Shown here: positions 1 to 5,011 of the stretch, piece after piece | Numbering within the stretch: the stretch's first letter is position 1 | Layout: each line of letters begins with the position of its first letter | Source of the DNA: Candidatus Cloacimonadota bacterium | GTDB taxonomy: Bacteria > Muiribacteriota > UBA6191 > JACPRK01 | NCBI GenBank assembly: GCA_021772705.1 | Contig: JAJFLN010000856.1 | Coordinates: forward strand, 1-5,496 | Reading direction: 5' to 3' | DNA length: 5,496 nt | Notes under the pieces: model-generated | Database searches by the model: none | The model's input: only the letters and a program-made list of their open reading frames with translations | Told to the model about the DNA's origin: nothing | Translations under genes and position numbers: made by a program

Positions 1-3000
1 GCCTTCGAGTTCTTTGTCTGGTAGGCTTGGTTGGCCGCCTCGAGGGCCTTCGGGTCCGACTTGTAAGAGGAGATCTCCCCTTCCAGCGCCGTCTTCTGCT
101 TGTACAGGTTCTTCAGCTGGCCGCCCTTGGTGAACTTCGACAGCAGGCCCGTCTTGCCTTCCAGGGTCGTGATCTGCTTGTTCACGTTGACCAGCTCGGC
201 CTGACGTGCCGTCAGCAGGTCCGCGTTCATCAGGGACTGGGAACCCATCTTCGGCTGATCACGACCGAGCTTCTTCAGATTCTGGTCGATCTGCTTCACG
301 ACCTTGCTGTCGGCGCCGAACTTCTCGATGGCCGTCTTGCGAGCCGTCTGCAGCTGCGAACTGACCGCGTCGTTGTTGCTCTGCCGCAACGTATTGACGG
401 TCTGATCCGTCAGGCCCAGCTTGCCCAGCTCTGTTCCCGTCAGCTTGCCGCCATTGGCCTTGGCAACATCGGCGATCCGGGAGGCTGCCTGGGCGTCGAT
501 GAGACCGCCGGAGTTGGCCTTGATCTGACCCGCGTTCATCCGGGCCAGGTCGAAGGTCTTGTTACCGAACCGGACCAGGAACGCTCCCTCCGCTGCTGCC
601 GCGGCTCCGCCTGCTGCCGCGCCGCCGAGCCCGCTACCCCGCACGGTCTGGGAGGAGGGCGACTTGGCCGTGGAAGAACCGGCGCTGTCGACGATTGCCT
701 TCTTCTGAACCCTCAGGTTCCGGATGCCGTCATTGACACCCTTCAGCTCGGCGAGTCTTCCCTTGGCACCCGATGCCTCGGAGGCCTTGTAGGCCTCGCC
801 CAGGTTCTTGAAGGAACCGTCCTTGACCAGACCAGACGCCACATCGTGGGCCTGGGCCCGCATGGTCTTGATCTGGCTATTGATCGAATCGATGCCCTTC
901 ACTGCTGGCGGCTTGGCTGCCCCCGCGGCTGCTTCTCCCAGCGAACCTTCGAGTCTCAGGCTCGAGAGGGAACTGCCGCCCTTGCCCGTGACTACTGGCT
1001 CCCGAACGAGAGTGCTGGAGGAGTTGCTGCTGCCCGTGGGCGCCTTGCCCGAGGCCGGCTTGGGAGCCGCGGCCATCTCTCTGGGAAGGTTGACCGCCTC
1101 GGGAGTCGGAGCCTTGGCCGAGGAGGTTCCGCTCTTGCCAGCAGGAGCCTTGCTGGAGGTCTTGCCTCCCGTGCTCTCGGCCTGGCTTCCGCTCTTGGCG
1201 TTGGCCGTGGCAGCGCCACCCCGGTGCTTGCCCACGAACCAGTCCTTGAACCCCTGCCAGAAACCGCCCCCGCTCTTGGCACTGCTGGCCGACTTGGACG
1301 TGGTCGGCTGCTCCACCGTCTTGGGAGCGCCGCCGATCTCGGAACCCTTCGGCTGAGACGCCGTGCTCTTGGAGACGGCCTCGCCACCGGCCTTGGAGGT
1401 CCGGAGGGTCCGGATCTGGTCGTTGATCGACTTCAGCCTGGCCAGGTCGCCCTTGGCGCCCGAAGCCTCGCTGGCCTTGTAGATATCCAGATTGTTGGCG
1501 TACTTGCCCGTGGCCTTGATCTTGGCCTTCAAAGAGTAAGCATCGGCCCGCAGGTTCTTGATCTGTGAACCCAGATCCGCGCCCTTCACGCCGCCAATCT
1601 CGGAACCCCTCGCCTTGGCCGTGGGCTGCTCCACAACTGGGTTCTCGCCAACGGGAGCCTTCTGGCTCGCAGCGGCCTCTCCGGCTGCCGTCTTCGGGGA
1701 GAAGAGCTTCTTCCACCAGCTGGTCTTCTGGCCCGTGGCGGCAACCTCGCCTCCGACCTCGCCCTTCAGGGTCTTCAGATAAGACTCGGCCCAGTTGCTG
1801 CCCGTGGCGCTCTTCTGAGTCCCGGTCTGGCCCAGCTCGCTGCCCCTGGGCGTCTTGGCCGCAGCACCGCTGGAGGCTGCAGAGCCCTTGCCCTGGAGGA
1901 TGTCCATGTACTTCTGACCCCAGTTGGAGCCCTCGACGGCCTTCGCCGGAGCCTGTGCCGGCTTGGTGCCCTCGACCTTGACGGTCCCCGGGGCGCCATC
2001 GCCCTTGAGCATCTTCAGGTAGCTGTCCGCCCAGCCACCGTTGTTGGACTTGAACTGGCCACCCTTGGCGACCTTCAAGAACGAATCGGTGAACCCGGGC
2101 TTTGGCGCCGTGGACTGGGTCGAACCGCCACCAATCTCGGAGCCTCGGGCCGTCCTGGGTGTGGCCTGAGTCGCCGGCTTGTTGGCGGCCCGGTTGGTCC
2201 GGATCTGCTGATTGATCTGACTCAGCTTCGCCAGTTCACCCGTAACGCCAGGCTTCAGGGAAGCCTTGTAGACCTCGCCAGCGCTCCGGAACTGACCGGA
2301 CCGGACCAACTGCTGGGTCAGGGCCTTCGCCTGGACGGACAGCTGCTTCGTTGCCGTCATGGGCTTTGCTGCCGGCGCCTGAGTGGAGCTCTTGGCGGGA
2401 GCAGGAGCCTGTGCGGTGCTCTTCGGAGGAGCCGAGGTCTGACGAGCCGGCTGGGTCCGCGGGACGGGCCTGTTGGCCGCCCGGTTGGCCCGGATCTGCT
2501 GATTGATCTGACTCAGCTTCGCCAGTTCACCCGTAACGCCAGGCTTCTGGGAGGCCTTGTAGACCTCGCCGGAACTCCTGTACTGACCGGACTGGACCAA
2601 CTTCTGGGTCAGGGCCTTCGCCTGCGCCGAGAGCTGCTGCGTCGCCGTCATGGCCCGGGCCGTCGGCGCCGTTGGAGCCTTCGGTGCCGGCGCCTGCTTG
2701 GCAGGAGTCTTGACCGTGGTTTCCCGAATCGGCTGCCGGGTTGCCTGGGTCGACTTGGCCGGCGCCGGAGCCTCCGTCACCTTAGCCGCGGTCCTCTGAG
2801 GCTGTGGCTTGCTCCTGCTCTTGGCGAAGGCCTTGGTCGCCTCGGCGCGAGAAGTCCGGATCTCCGTGGCGACCTTTCTCAGCTCGGCGAGCTTGCCCTG
2901 ATTGCCTTCGTAGGTCTTGGCCGCCTCCCAAATCTGCTTCCTGGACTTGAACATGCCTCCGCTCTCGGCGGCGATCTCTCGGAAGAGCACCTTGGCTCTC

Positions 3001-4790
3001 GCAGACAGCTGGTTGATGTGGGCCGAGGCCTCGGCTCGAGTACTGAACTTCGGAGCCGGAGCCGCCGGGGCCGTGGACGACCTGTTCGTCGGGGCCTTTG
3101 CCGTCTCGGCGGAAGTTCTTGGCGCGTTGGCCTTGGCGCGAGCCGCCTCGGCAGCAGCCATCTGGGCCTTCGCCTTCTGCAGGTTCACTGCCTTCCTGGC
3201 CTGATGCTCCGTGCGGGAGGCGCGGACGGAATCGATGCTCTTCGAGAGCTTCTGCAGCCGGGCATCCTTCACGATCTGCTCCGAGCTGACGGCCTTGCCC
3301 TCGAGGCGAGCCCTCATCTCCAGGCGCCGGTACAGATCCTTATAGGTGTTCTCCAGAGAACTGACCGTACGGTCATAGCCCCGCAGCGAGGTCGGCTTCC
3401 GATTGATGACGGCCTCGGCCTGGCGGTTGAACTTGCCAATCTCCGCATCCAACGTGGCTCGGGCACGATTCAGATTCTGGGTCTCCACCAGACTCTTCTG
3501 CCCCTGGCTGACGCGCTCTATGTTCTTCGATATCTGCTGAAGCCGAGGATCCCGGGCCAGCCTCTCGGCGCTCGGCCTCTGCCCCTTGGCGGCAGCTTCC
3601 TGAGCGACGCTCTTGAACATGCCGTCGTAGGTGCTCTTCAGACTCTTCAGGGTCGTCTCATAGCCCTTGACCGTCGACGGGGTCCGCTTGGCGATGGCGT
3701 TGTGCTGCTCCGTGAGGCGGACGATGTCAGCCTTGTAAGCCGGGGCTCGAGGCGCCTGGATCACTGCCGAGTGGCCCTGAGGCGTTCGGGTCACGGTCTT
3801 CATCCCCGGGACCTTGGCCGTCAGGTCAGCATGGCTGGAGAAGCTGCCCTTCATCCTCGCCTGGGCCACAGCCTTGGCGGTCTCGGCCGGGACGCCCACG
3901 TCACGCAGCTGCTTGTAGAGCCCCGTGGCGCTGCGGCCGTTCAGGTTGATCGTGACCGGTTTGCCGCTACCTTCGAAACGGAAAAGCAGGCGCTCTCCCA
4001 AAGCATAAACCAGGGCCTGGTTTCCGGCGCTCGGAATAGTCTTGGGGCCCGAGATGGTCTGGCTGGGTTGCGTCTTGGGCGCTGCTGGCGGCGGAGGAGA
4101 TACGACCTGCCGTCCCGCCGTATCGATGATGCCCTTGCCTCCGACCGAGATCAGACGAGTCTGCAACTCCGCCAGGTTCTGGTAGGGCTTGAAGACCAGC
4201 TGGGAGCCGGAACTGTTACTGACGAGACGGGTATTGGCCAGCAAGTTGATCTGGGCGTTGGAGAAGCCAGCCTGGTTCAGCTGTCCCACCAGGACCTTGG
4301 TATTCGGGATGTTCAGGTTGACCTGGAGACCGCTCTTACCCGTGATCCAGACCGGCGAGGCCAGCGGCGGCGCGGGCGCCTTGACGGCCCGAGAAGGCGG
4401 CGGTGCCGACGGCTTCGGAGGCTGGGTGGCCTGAGTACGACCGCCTCGGAGCTTGAGGTCAGATCGCGCTCCCTGAGTGACTGCGCTGCTCAGCTTGGCC
4501 AGCCGGGCCTGCCCCACTCCGGGCACATTCCCCACGTCCTGGATCGTCTTGAACGGCCCGAACTGGTTCCGATACCGCACGATCTGCTTGGCCGTTCCCT
4601 CACCAATCCCGGGGATCGATGCCAGTTCGCTCACCTTGGCGGTGTTCAGGTCGAACAGCACCTGGCGACCCGGAACCTTCACCGGAATCAACGTTGCGGC
4701 CTCGATGGCCGGCGCCATCAGGCTGGTCAGGAAACAGATCAGGACGATCACACTGGTCGTTCGTCTGAATCTTTTGTCAGCGATACCCAT
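1..4790 (-). CDS. Giant exported repeat protein with N-terminal ComEA-like helix-hairpin-helix domain (C-terminus off window)
   Basis: The frame is open from an ATG at 4790 to the left edge, giving at least 1,596 residues; the stop is not in the window. An in-frame TAA at 4848-4850 and no ATG, GTG or TTG in between make 4790 the only ordinary start. Visible order: signal peptide (1 to about 31), canonical ComEA-type HhH domain (about 44-104), Pro-rich linker, two degenerate ComEA-like modules (about 147-222 and 258-333), two A repeats (352-432, 447-527), five B repeats (590-651, 714-774, 811-871, 1072-1133, 1299-1363), tryptophan motifs (899-1010), a further HhH-like module (1401-1476) and a helical lysine-rich tail. 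ComEA proteins are normally about 100-200 residues and bind incoming DNA in the periplasm or at the cell surface during transformation, so this one is far too long to be an ordinary ComEA. Cys19, in the signal peptide, is the only cysteine seen. A role in binding extracytoplasmic DNA is inference; the function of the repeat body is unknown. Confidence 0.93.
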   Translation of the reverse strand, partial: MGIADKRFRRTTSVIVLICFLTSLMAPAIEAATLIPVKVPGRQVLFDLNTAKVSELASIPGIGEGTAKQIVRYRNQFGPFKTIQDVGNVPGVGQARLAKLSSAVTQGARSDLKLRGGRTQATQPPKPSAPPPSRAVKAPAPPLASPVWITGKSGLQVNLNIPNTKVLVGQLNQAGFSNAQINLLANTRLVSNSSGSQLVFKPYQNLAELQTRLISVGGKGIIDTAGRQVVSPPPPAAPKTQPSQTISGPKTIPSAGNQALVYALGERLLFRFEGSGKPVTINLNGRSATGLYKQLRDVGVPAETAKAVAQARMKGSFSSHADLTAKVPGMKTVTRTPQGHSAVIQAPRAPAYKADIVRLTEQHNAIAKRTPSTVKGYETTLKSLKSTYDGMFKSVAQEAAAKGQRPSAERLARDPRLQQISKNIERVSQGQKSLVETQNLNRARATLDAEIGKFNRQAEAVINRKPTSLRGYDRTVSSLENTYKDLYRRLEMRARLEGKAVSSEQIVKDARLQKLSKSIDSVRASRTEHQARKAVNLQKAKAQMAAAEAARAKANAPRTSAETAKAPTNRSSTAPAAPAPKFSTRAEASAHINQLSARAKVLFREIAAESGGMFKSRKQIWEAAKTYEGNQGKLAELRKVATEIRTSRAEATKAFAKSRSKPQPQRTAAKVTEAPAPAKSTQATRQPIRETTVKTPAKQAPAPKAPTAPTARAMTATQQLSAQAKALTQKLVQSGQYRSSGEVYKASQKPGVTGELAKLSQINQQIRANRAANRPVPRTQPARQTSAPPKSTAQAPAPAKSSTQAPAAKPMTATKQLSVQAKALTQQLVRSGQFRSAGEVYKASLKPGVTGELAKLSQINQQIRTNRAANKPATQATPRTARGSEIGGGSTQSTAPKPGFTDSFLKVAKGGQFKSNNGGWADSYLKMLKGDGAPGTVKVEGTKPAQAPAKAVEGSNWGQKYMDILQGKGSAASSGAAAKTPRGSELGQTGTQKSATGSNWAESYLKTLKGEVGGEVAATGQKTSWWKKLFSPKTAAGEAAASQKAPVGENPVVEQPTAKARGSEIGGVKGADLGSQIKNLRADAYSLKAKIKATGKYANNLDIYKASEASGAKGDLARLKSINDQIRTLRTSKAGGEAVSKSTASQPKGSEIGGAPKTVEQPTTSKSASSAKSGGGFWQGFKDWFVGKHRGGAATANAKSGSQAESTGGKTSSKAPAGKSGTSSAKAPTPEAVNLPREMAAAPKPASGKAPTGSSNSSSTLVREPVVTGKGGSSLSSLRLEGSLGEAAAGAAKPPAVKGIDSINSQIKTMRAQAHDVASGLVKDGSFKNLGEAYKASEASGAKGRLAELKGVNDGIRNLRVQKKAIVDSAGSSTAKSPSSQTVRGSGLGGAAAGGAAAAAEGAFLVRFGNKTFDLARMNAGQIKANSGGLIDAQAASRIADVAKANGGKLTGTELGKLGLTDQTVNTLRQSNNDAVSSQLQTARKTAIEKFGADSKVVKQIDQNLKKLGRDQPKMGSQSLMNADLLTARQAELVNVNKQITTLEGKTGLLSKFTKGGQLKNLYKQKTALEGEISSYKSDPKALEAANQAYQTKNSK
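3..362 (-). other. Helical, coiled-coil-prone segment at the visible end of the giant protein
   Basis: Residues about 1477-1596 lack proline-rich linkers. Long stretches rich in Leu, Lys, Gln and Glu, such as ITTLEGKTGLLSKF and LKNLYKQKTALEGEISSYK, show hydrophobic spacing compatible with helical hairpins or coiled coil. The protein continues past the left edge, so the C-terminal anchor or sorting signal is not visible. Confidence 0.5.
363..590 (-). other. Possible fourth ComEA-like module (H4)
   Basis: Residues about 1401-1476. It begins FLVRF (1404-1408), like LLFRF in module H3, then TFDLARMNAGQIK (1412-1424), AASRIADVAKANGGKL (1435-1450), TELGKLGLTDQTV (1453-1465). The order strand, helix, helix, G.L....L.KLG...TV parallels H3. 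No glycine hairpin of the DNA-binding kind remains. Recognition is tentative. Confidence 0.4.
621..641 (-). other. RGSEIGG linker motif, copy 5 (variant RGSGLGG)
   Basis: Residues 1384-1390, between B repeat copy 5 and the last HhH-like module. It is followed by an Ala/Gly run (1391-1400). The Glu is lost, so this is the weakest member. Confidence 0.5.
702..896 (-). repeat. B repeat, copy 5
   Basis: Residues 1299-1363, with INSQIKTMRAQAHDVASGLV (1303-1322), GEAYKASEASGAKGRLAELK (1331-1350) and VNDGIRNLR (1352-1360). An INSQIK segment also opens the unit, resembling the IN.QIR that closes each unit. This suggests a repeating helical face. Confidence 0.85.
1329..1349 (-). other. RGSEIGG linker motif, copy 4 (KGSEIGG)
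   Basis: Residues 1148-1154, shortly after B repeat copy 4. Lys replaces the first Arg. Confidence 0.7.
1392..1577 (-). repeat. B repeat, copy 4
   Basis: Residues 1072-1133, with DIYKASEASGAKGDLARLKS (1102-1121) and INDQIRTLR (1122-1130). It is closest to copy 5, sharing YKASEASGAKG. RGSEIGG motifs flank it on both sides (1061-1067 and 1148-1154), as if it were one bead between two standard linkers. Confidence 0.85.
1590..1610 (-). other. RGSEIGG linker motif, copy 3
   Basis: Residues 1061-1067, just before B repeat copy 4. It is an exact match to copy 1. Confidence 0.7.
1761..2096 (-). repeat. Tryptophan-motif (C) repeats
   Basis: Residues 899-1010 contain a degenerate unit GFTDSFLKVAKGG (899-911) and three clearer units: GWADSYLKMLKG (919-930), GSNWGQKYMDILQG (954-967) and GSNWAESYLKTLKG (997-1010). 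The shared pattern is W..(S/K)Y(L/M)..L(K/Q)G with spacings of 37 and 43 residues between tryptophans. Each unit could form a short amphipathic helix or a peptide docking motif. Disorder-prone Gly/Ala/Lys linkers separate them. Confidence 0.7.
1827..1847 (-). other. RGSEIGG linker motif, copy 2 (variant RGSELGQ)
   Basis: Residues 982-988, between tryptophan motifs two and three. The last Gly is replaced by Gln. Confidence 0.6.
2127..2147 (-). other. RGSEIGG linker motif, copy 1
   Basis: Residues 882-888 read RGSEIGG, between B repeat copy 3 and the tryptophan motifs. Related motifs occur four more times at module boundaries. Confidence 0.7.
2178..2360 (-). repeat. B repeat, copy 3
   Basis: Residues 811-871, 97 residues after copy 2 and 52 of 61 identical to it. 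It has MTATKQLSVQAKALTQ, GEVYKASLKPGVTGELAKL (838-856) and INQQIR (859-864). A basic Pro/Ala/Ser/Thr-rich linker (775-810) separates the two copies. Confidence 0.9.
2199..2256. repeat. 58-bp exact direct repeat, left copy
   Basis: This block starts ccggatctgctgattgatct and ends gtaacgccaggcttc. It is base-for-base identical to 2490-2547, at an offset of 291 bp (97 codons). It lies within the coding part of B repeat copy 3. Identity includes silent positions, so selection on protein alone does not explain it. Confidence 0.95.
2469..2651 (-). repeat. B repeat, copy 2
   Basis: Residues 714-774, starting MTATQQLSAQAKALTQ and including GEVYKASQKPGVTGELAKL (741-759) and INQQIR (762-767). It differs from copy 3 at 9 of 61 residues. 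At DNA level the pair shares an exact 58-bp block, which shows a recent duplication or gene conversion. Confidence 0.9.
2490..2547. repeat. 58-bp exact direct repeat, right copy
   Basis: This is identical to 2199-2256 and lies within B repeat copy 2. Recombination between the two blocks would delete or add 291 bp in frame, so the number of B units could vary between strains. Confidence 0.95.
2838..3023 (-). repeat. B repeat, copy 1 (most divergent)
   Basis: Residues 590-651. The pattern is INQLSARAKVLFREI, then GGMFKSRKQIWEAAK (611-625), GKLAELRKVATEIRTSR (632-648). W621 stands where other copies have the Tyr of YKAS, and one extra residue lies before GKLAEL. The shared frame is helix, a G.F/Y.S turn, (Y/W)KA(S/A), a Gly-containing turn, then LA.L......IR..R. 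Confidence 0.65.
3210..3452 (-). repeat. A repeat, copy 2
   Basis: Residues 447-527. Landmarks LRGYDRTVSSLENTY (469-483) and VKDARLQKLSKSIDSV (507-522) match copy 1 exactly 95 residues further on. An Ala/Lys-rich helix (residues 528-556) follows and passes into a Thr/Ala/Pro linker. Divergence between the copies, about one third identical, suggests an old duplication. Confidence 0.75.
3495..3737 (-). repeat. A repeat, copy 1 (protein-level, 95-residue period)
   Basis: Residues 352-432. It is predicted helical and charged, with landmarks KGYETTLKSLKSTY (375-388) and ARDPRLQQISKNIERV (412-427). It aligns without gaps to copy 2 at an offset of 95 residues, with 25 of 74 positions identical by hand count. 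The two helical stretches are separated by a Gln/Ala/Lys/Pro-rich turn, so each unit may be a helical hairpin. I do not recognise a named family. Confidence 0.75.
3792..4019 (-). other. Degenerate ComEA-like module (H3)
   Basis: Residues about 258-333. After a short strand-like stretch LLFRF (268-272) comes ITNLN-type opening TINLNGRSATGL (280-291), then DVGVPAETAKAVAQARMKGS (297-316), FSSHADL (317-323) and VPGM (327-330). This follows the ComEA order strand/INLN, hairpin, helix, G.F.S..DL, hairpin. The first hairpin has become VGVP, and the second keeps PG but has M instead of the second hydrophobic-glycine pair. It is a better match to ComEA than module H2. Confidence 0.6.
4125..4352 (-). 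other. Degenerate ComEA-like module (H2)
   Basis: Residues about 147-222. It opens with VNLNIPNTKVLVGQLNQAGF (157-176), which parallels the INLNTA..EL..LPGIG start of ComEA domains. An INLLANTRL helix follows, then a FKPYQNLAEL stretch (200-209) resembling the FGPFKTIQDV segment of module H1. The glycine hairpins are not kept: PGIG is replaced by AGFS and the second hairpin is unclear. A Pro-rich linker precedes it, and SPPPPAAP (231-238) follows. The assignment rests on pattern matching by eye. Confidence 0.5.
4479..4661 (-). other. Canonical ComEA-type helix-hairpin-helix domain (module H1)
   Basis: Residues about 44-104. The family signature is clear: an FDLNTA opening (residues 46-51; ComEA usually has INLNTA), hairpin one IPGIGEGTAKQIVRYR (59-74), the spacer FGPF (77-80), then VPGVG as hairpin two (89-93). 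In ComEA and the C-terminal domains of related proteins, the two glycine hairpins contact the phosphate backbone of double-stranded DNA without sequence specificity. All key glycines (G61, G63, G91, G93) are present, so DNA binding is plausible. Confidence 0.93.
4698..4790 (-). other. Sec-type signal peptide of the giant protein
   Basis: Residues 1-31 have the usual three parts. A basic n-region (K6, R7, R9, R10) is followed by a hydrophobic core (residues 13-25, SVIVLICFLTSLM) and a small-residue c-region, APAIEA. Cleavage could fall after A28 (A-P-A) or A31. Cys19 sits inside the core without a small residue before it, so there is no convincing lipobox. No twin-arginine motif is visible: R9-R10 is followed by TT and lacks the Tat consensus. 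This predicts export to the periplasm, surface or medium. Confidence 0.85.
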
Positions 4791-4798
4791 GGGGATTT

Positions 4799-4805
4799 CC
4801 CTTTC
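4799..4805 (-). promoter_or_regulatory. Shine-Dalgarno-like site of the giant gene
   Basis: On the minus strand GAAAGGG lies 8 nt before the ATG at 4790. It is a modest match to the anti-Shine-Dalgarno sequence but well spaced, and supports this start codon. Confidence 0.45.
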
Positions 4806-4825
4806 AGGAGAAAGCAGAACTCGTA

Positions 4826-4842
4826 CCCAGGTGGATCCTGGG
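4826..4842 (-). promoter_or_regulatory. GC-rich hairpin near the 5' end of the giant gene's leader
   Basis: CCCAGG (4826-4831) and CCTGGG (4837-4842) form a perfect 6-bp stem around a 5-nt loop. With the predicted start near 4846, the hairpin would sit a few nucleotides from the 5' end of the mRNA, a position where stems often protect against 5'-dependent decay. No U-run follows, so it does not look like a terminator. Confidence 0.45.
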
Positions 4843-4852
4843 AAGCCTTAGG

Positions 4853-4881
4853 ATTCTAAGAATGGAGTCCATAAGTGTCAA
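4853..4881 (-). promoter_or_regulatory. Sigma-70-type promoter for the giant gene
   Basis: Reading leftward, TTGACA (4881 to 4876) is a perfect -35 box. It is followed by exactly 17 bp and TAGAAT (4858 to 4853), which matches TATAAT at five of six positions. Transcription should begin near 4846, giving a leader of about 56 nt. The -10 overlaps a small palindrome ATTCTAAGAAT (4853-4863), which could be chance or an operator. Confidence 0.75.
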
Positions 4882-5011
4882 TCCGGGACGCGCAAGTCGT
4901 CCACATTTCACTACTGATGCCCCGTCGCATTTGTTTCATGATCCCGGGACAGGTGGACGGCGCTCCTGTTCCCATGATATGGATCCCGGTTCTGTCCTCT
5001 GTTCATCACTC

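Larger units (their letters stand above)
4791..5011. other. Divergent intergenic region
   Basis: The left third carries the promoter, leader hairpin and ribosome-binding site of the giant gene. The remainder (4882-5011) holds no RNA gene or strong promoter that I can see. There are loosely repeated ATCC(C)GG elements at 4881, 4941 and 4982, including the palindrome TCCCGGGA (4942-4949). These might be protein-binding sites but are short enough to arise by chance in GC-rich DNA. Confidence 0.5.

Noticed and set aside
27..1568. Long plus-strand open frame of 513 codons
   Set aside because: It lies antisense to the giant gene. Its translation is Leu/Gly/Arg/Ala-rich without domains, as expected from the complement of a GC-rich, AAG/GCC-rich gene. 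The minus-strand frame carries the signal peptide, HhH domain and repeats.
877..1716. Minus-strand open frame of 279 codons in another frame
   Set aside because: It overlaps the giant gene on the same strand in a shifted frame. The Gly/Gln/Arg-rich low-complexity product is typical of a frame-shifted reading of repeat DNA.
2178..2651. CRISPR array or mobile element
   Set aside because: The direct repeats keep the reading frame, are only two exact copies 291 bp apart, and encode protein repeat units. No spacers, inverted ends or transposase are seen.
4698..4790. Lipoprotein signal peptide at Cys19
   Set aside because: The residue before the Cys is Ile, not Gly/Ala/Ser, and the hydrophobic core continues past it, so no lipobox is supported.
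3018..4859. Long plus-strand open frame of 613 codons
   Set aside because: It is antisense to the part encoding the HhH domain and A repeats, has no recognisable domain, and runs across the giant gene's start and promoter. It is a shadow frame.
4847..4860. CTTAG-GATT-CTAAG hairpin as a terminator
   Set aside because: The stem is only 5 bp and AT-containing, it has no T-run, and it overlaps the -10 box of the giant gene. Neither flanking gene ends here.
4931..4978. Plus-strand promoter for the acyltransferase (CATGAT at 4937 or 4973 as -10)
   Set aside because: Only four of six -10 bases match, and no acceptable -35 lies 16-18 bp upstream.
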